NCBI GenBank assembly: GCA_012797725.1
Contig: JAAZON010000235.1
Location: 1 to 12,294 of the forward strand
Direction of reading: 5' to 3'
Source of the DNA: SAR324 cluster bacterium
Lineage (GTDB): Bacteria > Bdellovibrionota > UBA2361 > JAAZON01
DNA: 12,294 bases
Shown here: piece after piece, positions 6,422-12,294 of the stretch
Layout: each line of letters starts with the position of its first letter
Numbering within the stretch: the first letter of the stretch is position 1
Notes under the pieces: model-generated
Databases searched by the model: none
Told to the model about the DNA's origin: nothing
The model's input: the letters and a program-made list of their open reading frames with translations, nothing else
Position numbers and translations under genes: made by a program

Positions 6422-7618
6422 TTAATTTAAAGGCTCCTTTAATTGAAGAAGCACTATGGAAAATAGCGCAAAACAAGCAAGTGGGTACCAGAATAAATGA
6501 TGTTGATATGTAAAAAACAACTCCGAAATAATCAAAGTCAATAGATTCAGGCAGAAAACACTGGCAATCAATGAAAGCTTCAACCACGGGCTGCACAATG
6601 AACGAAGGACCATGATTACAATTGATACATGCGCCACAAGAATAACTGATTGATCAAAAGGCCAACTGTAGGGAGCAGAGAAAATCGACAGGGGAAGCAA
6701 AAACAGAAATAATTTCTCACGACTAAGTTGTTTCCCGCCAGAACGGAAAATATACAACCCTGACACTCCAAAGAAGAGCATGGGAACAAAAATACGAGGC
6801 CATTGCGGCAAGAATCCATAATAATATTCCCAGATCCCTCTTAGAAAGTCTCCAAAGGAACTGGAACGCCAATTTATCGGATTAGGAACTGAAGGCGTAT
6901 AGCTTAACATGGCCTGCAACCACATGCTGACACTGCCACGAAATAAAAACTCACTTAAAAGTATTAGAACCACTGTCGGTAACAAAAGTCTTGATAAGGA
7001 TTGAACATTAGGCCTAGGAAAAAGCGGGATGAGTATCGCTAAGAGATAAAAGAGATGGGGCTTAATGCTCATCAGAGCCAGGCCAAAACCTGCTGCAACA
7101 AAGCTTTTCCTCTTAAACCCTAAGAACAAGAGGGCTATCCCAAGAGTTAGCAATCCCTCCAGCTGCCCATATTTCAATCCTTGTTGAGCTGGCGAGAAAA
7201 AAATCAAAAGCGCTATTGCGAGACATCTCTCATAGATCGAGGACTTGGATGTCATGGCATTAATAGCAACTTGAGTTGAAGCTGCAAGGCAAAAGAAAGA
7301 TATAATTAACCATAGTGATGCAGCGCTAAAGAATTCTAGCCTCAAAACAGGCGAAAGCAACACAAGCACCCATGGAGGATTCCACATCATTATGACCTTT
7401 GATGCTTCTACTCCAACAGAACGCTGGAATGGAAGCAGATTCTCAGGATCATAGGGGTTTAAACCTTCAGATGTGGCTCTATATGCGCTCCAATACTGCA
7501 CAAAATCCCATGTCCCAATATCTTTGTATCTCTCAGGCCTTCCATCATAGAAGGCCAGACTTGCCATTAGTACAAAAACCAGAACCAGGATGAGTGATCT
7601 AATAAAATCATTCTGCAC
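6422..7618 (-). CDS. GT87/DUF2029-type integral membrane glycosyltransferase
   Basis: This very hydrophobic 398-residue protein has around nine or ten predicted membrane segments. The N-terminal block DFVQYWSAYRATSEGLNPYD (38-57) is the signature of the GT87/DUF2029 family: an early periplasmic-loop aspartate (Asp38) followed by Gly-x-Asn-Pro-Tyr-Asp. Further family features are WNPPWVLVLLSP (79-90), the GQLEGLL segment (151-157, where family members often have GQxN) and SIKPHLF (184-190). Such enzymes transfer sugars, typically mannose, from polyprenyl-phosphate donors on the outer face of the cytoplasmic membrane; this donor and acceptor are unknown. The start is GTG at 7618, with AAAGG 8 nt upstream. 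No other envelope-glycan gene is adjacent, so the pathway cannot be read from context. It ends just before the minC promoter. Confidence 0.85.
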   Translation of the reverse strand: MQNDFIRSLILVLVFVLMASLAFYDGRPERYKDIGTWDFVQYWSAYRATSEGLNPYDPENLLPFQRSVGVEASKVIMMWNPPWVLVLLSPVLRLEFFSAASLWLIISFFCLAASTQVAINAMTSKSSIYERCLAIALLIFFSPAQQGLKYGQLEGLLTLGIALLFLGFKRKSFVAAGFGLALMSIKPHLFYLLAILIPLFPRPNVQSLSRLLLPTVVLILLSEFLFRGSVSMWLQAMLSYTPSVPNPINWRSSSFGDFLRGIWEYYYGFLPQWPRIFVPMLFFGVSGLYIFRSGGKQLSREKLFLFLLPLSIFSAPYSWPFDQSVILVAHVSIVIMVLRSLCSPWLKLSLIASVFCLNLLTLIISELFFTYQHHLFWYPLACFALFSIVLLQLKEPLN

Positions 7619-7735
7619 GTTAGTAGCCTTTCACTTTAAGGCAAATCCTACTTTTTATAGCGATTCATAGCAATCATATTGGAGCGTTTTTGCTATTCTG
7701 CGCAATTCACCCCGAGCCCTTAGTTCTTGCTGCTG

Positions 7736-7765
7736 TTGACGCCGGATTGAATCAACCGATATCAT
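7736..7765 (+). promoter_or_regulatory. Sigma70-type promoter for the lipoprotein-pyrF-RNase operon
   Basis: TTGACG (7736-7741) and TATCAT (7760-7765) are separated by 18 nt, each 5 of 6 to consensus, giving a start near 7772. A TTGAATCAA dyad (7747-7755) lies in the spacer and ATCAT-N6-ATGAT (7761-7776) spans the -10 and start site, so both could be operators, but they are short. Transcription from here excludes most of the region before 7772 from the downstream gene. Confidence 0.55.
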
Positions 7766-7862
7766 AAAAAAATGATAGTTCCTCATGTATTTCCATGTCT
7801 GCAAACCTTTCTTAGACCGACTAACACCTGGAGTAGAGAAATTGAATTTGGATCCCGGTAGA

Positions 7863-8930
7863 TTGCATATCTTCTGTCCACGTATGCTTTTTGTTTGCTT
7901 GCTTTCTTTCAGCATTATTGCTTGTAGTCCAGGCTATGTGCTTCGGGCGGCAGTCGAGGAAGGCCGAATACTCGCTGGAAGAGAGAAGATAGAGGACTTA
8001 TTAAGGGCAAAAAGCACACCTGAGGAGATAAGAGAAAAACTCCAGTTGGTTTTAAGTGCGAGAAATTATGCTGAAGATCTAGGGCTCAATATGGGCGATT
8101 CTTTTACCCGCTACTATCAACTAGACAGAGATGTGTTCGCATGGGTATTAATGGCTTCCAAGAAAGATTCCTTCACCTTAGTTCACTGGTGGTATCCAAT
8201 TGTTGGTTCATTCCCATATAAAGGTTACTTTTCAAAAGAGTCTGCGGAGGAATTAGCCAAAGAATTGGAACTTGAAGGCTATGAAACATGGCTCAGAGGT
8301 ACAGATGCAATAAGCACTCTTGGTTGGTTCAACGATCCTGTCATGTCTACGACCCTCTCCAGAGAGCCGGTTTCCATCGTAAATACTGTTTTCCATGAGT
8401 CTTTCCACTCGACTGTATGGATAAAAAACCACACTGCTTTTAATGAAAGTGCGGCGAATTTTTTTGGCTATGCAACAAGTCCTATATTTTTCGAGAGACA
8501 GAAGGCTCTTTGTACAAGCGATCTGTGTCTAGCGGCAGTGGAGAAACAATTACAAGAATCGCTCTATGTGTTCCAACGTGAACTTGTAATTGGGGACATC
8601 CTATCGAGCTTATACGATAAACTGGATAAACTTTATAGCAGCTCAAAAGCGAAAGAATCCGTGTTGGAGGAACGTGTACAAATATTTAAAGAGGAAACCG
8701 AAGCACTGCACAATCTTTATCCCAACATCAAAGTACTTCAAAGCGTAAATAATGCGGAACTAATGCAATTAAAATTATACCTCAGCAAGCTCCGTGATTT
8801 TGAACAACTTTTTAACAAAAATGGCAGGGATCCCTCTCGATTTATTGCTATCATCCGGGATATACAAGTAAAAAGTGAAAAAGATTCGACGTTGGACCCG
8901 TTTAGCTTATTGGAGGAGAAACTGAAATGA
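7863..8930 (+). CDS. Putative aminopeptidase lipoprotein (PF10023-type zinc peptidase)
   Basis: The protein matches the putative aminopeptidase family found in proteobacterial envelopes: CSPGYVLRAAVEEGRIL just after the lipobox, WWYPIVGSFPYKGYF, DAISTLGWFNDPV and the probable zinc site FHESFH (an HExxH-like helix) followed by TAFNESAANFFG, whose Glu is a likely third ligand. A short hydrophobic stretch ending SIIAC is a lipobox, and Ser at +2 suggests outer-membrane sorting. The frame is open from ATG 7785, but that would put 33 residues before the hydrophobic core. I prefer TTG 7863 (giving MHIFCPR as n-region) or ATG 7884. None has a clear Shine-Dalgarno, so the start is uncertain. The substrate is unknown. 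The stop overlaps the pyrF start by 4 bp, so translation is probably coupled. Confidence 0.85.
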   Translation: MHIFCPRMLFVCLLSFSIIACSPGYVLRAAVEEGRILAGREKIEDLLRAKSTPEEIREKLQLVLSARNYAEDLGLNMGDSFTRYYQLDRDVFAWVLMASKKDSFTLVHWWYPIVGSFPYKGYFSKESAEELAKELELEGYETWLRGTDAISTLGWFNDPVMSTTLSREPVSIVNTVFHESFHSTVWIKNHTAFNESAANFFGYATSPIFFERQKALCTSDLCLAAVEKQLQESLYVFQRELVIGDILSSLYDKLDKLYSSSKAKESVLEERVQIFKEETEALHNLYPNIKVLQSVNNAELMQLKLYLSKLRDFEQLFNKNGRDPSRFIAIIRDIQVKSEKDSTLDPFSLLEEKLK

Positions 8931-9856
8931 AATTTGCTGATAGACTTTATGATTCAATCGAAAGTCATCAATCATTTATATGCGCGGGTTTTGATCCCGT
9001 GATAGAGCAGTTTCCAGACTTCCTCCTGACACAAACCTCAAAAAAGACCAGGACAAATGAGGAGTTTATAGAAAAGGCTTTAACCGAATTCTTTTTTTGT
9101 GCGATAGATTCTATAAAAGATTATGTGGCCTGTATTAAACCAAATATTGCTTTTTATGAGCAATACGGACTGCCTGGCCTTTCTGCCTTTATCTCAATCT
9201 GTAGTTACGCAAAAGAAAATGGGTTGCCAGTAATCGCAGATGCAAAGCGAGGAGACATAGGTTCAACGGCGCAAGCTTATGCTTCGGCTTTTCTAGGTGG
9301 GACGAGTCTTCGAGGGCAGCAAATTACAACTTTTGCTGCAGATGCAATGACTGTTAATCCTTTTTTAGGTTTTTACACCCTGGAGGTCTTTCTCAGGGCT
9401 GCATCCGAGCATGAAAAGGGCTTGTTTATACTCGTACGTACATCAAACCCTGGCTCAAACGACTTGCAATCCGTGCAAGATTCTGAAGGCAGAAACATTT
9501 CTGAGCGTATCGCTGATTGGATTGCTTCTAAAGGAGATGAACTTACAGGACTTAAAGGTTATTCAGGTCTTGGCGCAGTTATTGGTGCCACTTCGCCAGA
9601 AATCGGAAGAAAACTTAGACTCCGGATGCCAAAGTCACTGCTTCTAATCCCTGGCTATGGGGCACAAGGTGCCGGAGCACTGGATGCAGTAGCGGCCTTC
9701 GATGACAAAAAACATGGAGCCGTAATAAATGCGTCTCGTGGACTTTTTGGCCGTTTTGATGCAACAGTGAATTCAAATGATACCCTTAAGGAAACAATTA
9801 AAAAGCGTGTTGATGCGATGAACTTAGAGATCAAAGACGCCCTAAAACGTGCCTAA
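8927..9856 (+). CDS. pyrF: Orotidine 5'-phosphate decarboxylase, type 2
   Basis: PyrF converts OMP to UMP, the last step of de novo pyrimidine synthesis, in the cytoplasm. The 309-residue length and the motifs fit the long type 2 subfamily: ICAGFDP (18-24), IKPNIAFYEQYG (70-81), the catalytic PVIADAKRGDIGSTA (101-115, with Asp105, Lys107 and Asp110), ADAMTVNPFLG, LVRTSNPGSNDLQ, GAVIGATSPE and the phosphate-binding LIPGYGAQGAG with a closing VINASRG. The ATG overlaps the preceding stop as ATGA and has a strong GGAGGAG upstream. A stretch around 31-57 (LLTQTSKKTRTNEE onward) sits in a loop that varies within the subfamily. No other pyr gene is in the window. An RNase gene follows 53 nt later. 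Confidence 0.97.
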   Translation: MKFADRLYDSIESHQSFICAGFDPVIEQFPDFLLTQTSKKTRTNEEFIEKALTEFFFCAIDSIKDYVACIKPNIAFYEQYGLPGLSAFISICSYAKENGLPVIADAKRGDIGSTAQAYASAFLGGTSLRGQQITTFAADAMTVNPFLGFYTLEVFLRAASEHEKGLFILVRTSNPGSNDLQSVQDSEGRNISERIADWIASKGDELTGLKGYSGLGAVIGATSPEIGRKLRLRMPKSLLLIPGYGAQGAGALDAVAAFDDKKHGAVINASRGLFGRFDATVNSNDTLKETIKKRVDAMNLEIKDALKRA

Positions 9857-9909
9857 AAATGGCGGTAGCGTATTTGGCTCTTAAGACATAATAACTTCCA
9901 AGAGATTTT

Positions 9910-12021
9910 ATGGCAGCAGCTCAGAAAACATCATTGCATTCTTTTCAGGAATTGGCTTTCCCAGAAGGTATTATTGTCACTTATGAAAATGATGGCCTTC
10001 TCCTAGTGGCTGTGGTGCTTTCCAGCAAAAACGAGAAGCTAATCTTGTTAAACGATAGAGGGCGAGAAGTGGAACTTCTGAGCAGTCGACTTTATCGCCT
10101 ACCAGGCAAAATGCCCTCTGAACATAGTACAGCCGAAGCAAAGAGAGAATACTTATTAGCGCTACGAGAAAAGGCTGAAAATTTTTCTACCACTATAAAC
10201 CTTGAGGAGATTTGGAACCTATTGCATGAAGACGCGATTCAATTCTCGAATCAACAGTTATGCGAATTGTACTTCGGCAATAATGAATTATTGACCCATC
10301 TGGGATTGCGCTTTGCACTCCTTTCTGACAACACCTTTTTTAAACGGAACAAAGAGCTTTTTATTCCAAGAACGATTGAAGTCATAGAAGAGCTTAAACG
10401 TTCTAAGGAAGCTCGAATTAAGAAAGAACAATTGCGTTCAATGGCTTTGGACTTTGTAGGCATCAAGTTAAAAGATGCATCGCTTCCTATTCCAGAAGAG
10501 CTCAAGCCTCTTTTTGACGATATTTCAGACTTGGCTGCTTTCTCGCCTTATCTGGATAAATCTAGGGAGAAAGAAGCAACTGATTTCGTAGAATGTGCGG
10601 CAACAAACTTTGAATTGAATCTAAATGGTCAGCCGGGAAAAAAAGCATACGATTTCTTAATAAGTCTCGGAGTCTTTAATAAGCGAACTAATCCAAGAGT
10701 CATTAAATACAAGGTTCCAATTGAATTTTCCGATGAAAGTATCTTGGAGAGCCAAAAAATACACGTACCCGAATCTCTTAATGCCTATTTGTCTCACGAT
10801 CTCCTAAAGCGTAGAGACTTGACATCTCTTCGAACCTTCACAATAGACGACGTGAGTACCCGTGATATGGATGACGCCATTTCGCTAGTTGAAGACGGAG
10901 ACTCTTATACCCTCTATGTGCATGTAAGCGATGTCGCGTCATTTCTCACTAAGGGAAGCCATCTGGATAAAGAAGCGATGAAACGTGCAACTTCTTTGTA
11001 TCTCCCAGAGCAAAAGATTCACATGTTGCCCAGATCTCTTTGCGAAGAGCAGTTCAGCTTGATTGAAAACAAAATCCGACCTGCACTGACTTGTATTTTC
11101 AAAATAAACAGAAATTTTGAAGTCGTTGGTACTGAGATCACCCCAAGTCTTATTTGTGTCAACCAAAGATATGACTACGATGAGATTGACGAGTCTATTC
11201 TTCACGCTGAACACGAGTTCGATCTGCTCCATCAGATTGCATCATCAAGGGAAGCATTTCGTATAGCAAACGGTGGGTTCAAAGTTCAAAAGCGCGATGT
11301 GACCATACAAGTCGATGAAAATGGAAGAGTATGCTTAAGGGAAGTTGACGAAAATAGTCCCGCTCATAGCATGGTGGGAGAAATGATGATCCTCGCTAAC
11401 GAGTGTATTGCCAAGTTTTGTCTGGAACATAAGCTACCAATCCCATATAGAGGACAAGAGGCTTCAGAGCGTGATGAACAAGATCTCTATGAAATTCCGC
11501 AGGGGCCAGCGTATGATTTCGCTATAAAATCAAAATTAAAACGCTCCGGAACAAGCTTCAGCCCAAGTCCACACTTCAATCTGGGCCTTGAAATTTACAC
11601 CCAAGCAACATCGCCAATTCGGCGCTATTTGGATCTTTGTGTACAACGACAAGTAATGAGTTATCTATTCTCTCAAAAGGCTTGTTACACTATTGGAGAA
11701 TTCGAAGAAATTCTTTCAATAGTTCAAGAAAGTCTGACTACCGCATCTAATGTGTCCAGAGAATCAAAGCGCTATTGGCTTTTGCGTTACTTGGAACAAG
11801 TTGCTCAAGAGAGGCGCACACTAAAGGGAGTGGTTGTTCGAACAGACCTCAAAACACCTCTAGTCGAGCTTGATGAGATCTTCATAGCGCTTTTTGCTCG
11901 AATCAGTGGAAACCCAAAGTTGGGAGATTCTGCAGACTTTAGAATTATAAGTGTGGATCCATTGTCTGATTATGTTCGTCTTGAGGCAGCAGGGCCACTT
12001 TTTTCAGCTGCTCGGCCCTAA
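9910..12021 (+). CDS. RNase II-family 3'-5' exoribonuclease (RNB domain), cyanobacterial/plastid-like architecture
   Basis: RNB-family enzymes degrade RNA processively from the 3' end. The catalytic block TIDDVSTRDMDDAI (311-324) gives the four metal-binding aspartates Asp313, Asp319, Asp321 and Asp322 in the RNase II pattern. SLYLPEQKIHMLPRSLCEE (362-380) matches the RNase II YLP region, and QATSPIRRYLDLCVQRQ (565-581) is the RNA-clamping Arg motif. The N-terminus (about 17-66) is a small beta-barrel-like segment, followed by a helical region (LEEIWNLLHEDAIQFSNQQL) typical of the cyanobacterial and chloroplast type rather than E. coli cold-shock domains. The C-terminus (about 637-697) looks like a reduced S1 domain. 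At 703 residues it lies between RNase II (about 644) and RNase R (about 813), so I give no rnb or rnr symbol. Only a modest AGAG lies before the ATG. The stop codon falls inside a direct repeat. Confidence 0.93.
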   Translation: MAAAQKTSLHSFQELAFPEGIIVTYENDGLLLVAVVLSSKNEKLILLNDRGREVELLSSRLYRLPGKMPSEHSTAEAKREYLLALREKAENFSTTINLEEIWNLLHEDAIQFSNQQLCELYFGNNELLTHLGLRFALLSDNTFFKRNKELFIPRTIEVIEELKRSKEARIKKEQLRSMALDFVGIKLKDASLPIPEELKPLFDDISDLAAFSPYLDKSREKEATDFVECAATNFELNLNGQPGKKAYDFLISLGVFNKRTNPRVIKYKVPIEFSDESILESQKIHVPESLNAYLSHDLLKRRDLTSLRTFTIDDVSTRDMDDAISLVEDGDSYTLYVHVSDVASFLTKGSHLDKEAMKRATSLYLPEQKIHMLPRSLCEEQFSLIENKIRPALTCIFKINRNFEVVGTEITPSLICVNQRYDYDEIDESILHAEHEFDLLHQIASSREAFRIANGGFKVQKRDVTIQVDENGRVCLREVDENSPAHSMVGEMMILANECIAKFCLEHKLPIPYRGQEASERDEQDLYEIPQGPAYDFAIKSKLKRSGTSFSPSPHFNLGLEIYTQATSPIRRYLDLCVQRQVMSYLFSQKACYTIGEFEEILSIVQESLTTASNVSRESKRYWLLRYLEQVAQERRTLKGVVVRTDLKTPLVELDEIFIALFARISGNPKLGDSADFRIISVDPLSDYVRLEAAGPLFSAARP

Positions 12022-12037
12022 AGAGGATCACGCGGCG
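12019..12037 (+). repeat. Direct repeat copy 1 (overlaps RNase stop codon)
   Basis: TAAAGAGGATCACGCGGCG occurs here and again exactly at 12207-12225. With the four bases before it (GCCC here, GCCT there) the match is 22 of 23. The first three bases are the stop codon of the RNase gene, so the repeat supplies the gene end. A match this long is not a chance event. The family is unknown to me: it does not fit attC core sites, dif, or a CRISPR repeat and spacer layout. Confidence 0.85.
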
Positions 12038-12206
12038 TATTTCACCTACCGAGTTTGCGGCTGCAGAGGGCAGTTGTGCTGAATTCAGAGTCAGAATGCT
12101 GAGAGCGGATGCAGTATGGCAGACTCAGACTGTCGACAGCAGTTAAGCAGATTGCAGTAGGCTCATTTTCCCTCAGTCTTTTGAAGTAGAATGCCGTCGC
12201 AAGCCT
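12038..12206. other. CAG/CTG-rich spacer between the two direct repeats
   Basis: No ORF of useful length occurs on either strand. The stretch looks richer in G and C than its surroundings and dense in CAG and CTG triplets. It holds two 10-bp palindromes, CTGAATTCAG (12079-12088) and CTGTCGACAG (12130-12139). TGCAG recurs at 12062, 12110 and 12153. It may be strongly structured as RNA or single-stranded DNA. As it lies between apparently convergent genes, a terminator would be expected, but I see no classical GC stem with a T run. Confidence 0.5.
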
Positions 12207-12225
12207 TAAAGAGGATCACGCGGCG
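12207..12225 (+). repeat. Direct repeat copy 2
   Basis: This is the second copy of TAAAGAGGATCACGCGGCG, 188 bp downstream of the first and preceded by GCCT. It ends five bases before the apparent stop of the converging gene at the right edge, so both copies sit at gene ends. Direct orientation and a fixed flank suggest duplication of a small element or a member of a dispersed intergenic repeat family. Confidence 0.85.
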
Positions 12226-12230
12226 CGGCA

Positions 12231-12294
12231 CTAATTAAGAACAAATTGATTTGAACAACCTTCGAAGTCTATCCTCTCTTCTTCCGCTTGTTCA
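12231..12294 (-). CDS. Possible C-terminus of a converging gene (runs off right edge)
   Basis: Read leftward from the edge, one frame is open for about 20 codons and ends IDFEGCSNQFVLN before TAG at 12233-12231, after an acidic stretch (EQAEEER). The composition is protein-like and the position is right for a gene converging on the RNase. It is too short to identify or to be sure it is coding. Confidence 0.3.
   Translation of the reverse strand, partial: EQAEEERIDFEGCSNQFVLN

Noticed and set aside
7655..7915. 86-residue minus-strand ORF overlapping the start of the lipoprotein gene
   Set aside because: It has no ribosome binding site or recognisable motif, overlaps a well-supported gene and a good promoter on the other strand, and is rich in Gln and Arg as expected of an antisense shadow.
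12015..12225. CRISPR array or integron attC pair
   Set aside because: Only two repeat copies with a 165-bp gap, no cas genes, and no RYYYAAC/GTTRRRY core sites or integrase.

Overview
The window looks like chromosomal core DNA from a Gram-negative bacterium of moderate to low GC content. It carries a complete minCDE set, a periplasmic chalcone-isomerase-like protein and a probable outer-membrane lipoprotein. Its hybrid cluster protein is of the four-closely-spaced-cysteine type found in anaerobes, its OMP decarboxylase is of the long type 2 form, and its RNase II resembles the cyanobacterial/plastid form. That mix suggests a deltaproteobacterial-grade or related lineage, but the sequence alone does not settle the taxon. 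There is no transposase, integrase, phage gene, CRISPR array, rRNA or tRNA that I can recognise.

Layout. Positions 1-272 (minus) hold the N-terminal third of folD, which runs off the left edge. Positions 273-822 are a divergent, mostly non-coding stretch with an imperfect long inverted repeat and a small operator-like dyad. Positions 823-1560 (plus) hold an unrecognised ORF with a poorly defined start. Next comes a leftward block: hcp (hybrid cluster protein) followed by a chalcone-isomerase-like secreted protein; upstream of that minC-minD-minE from a clear sigma70-type promoter; and upstream of that a GT87/DUF2029 membrane glycosyltransferase. A divergent promoter region at about 7619-7862 separates these from a rightward operon: a putative aminopeptidase lipoprotein (PF10023 type), pyrF (4-bp overlap) and an RNase II-family exoribonuclease. 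The right edge (12019-12294) has a near-perfect 23-bp direct repeat around a CAG/CTG-rich spacer and the apparent C-terminus of a converging gene.

Function. The min genes place the division septum. Hcp deals with nitric oxide or hydroxylamine-type stress and is preceded by a TTGTG-N4-CACAA dyad with the geometry of a CRP/FNR-superfamily site, plus a perfect 12-bp inverted repeat whose arms lie 80 bp apart centre to centre. PyrF makes UMP, FolD supplies one-carbon folates and the RNase degrades RNA.

I found no convincing new multi-gene system. The parts most worth a second look are the 23-bp direct repeat at the right end, the hcp control region, the minC-minD intercistronic structure and the start-less ORF near the left end.
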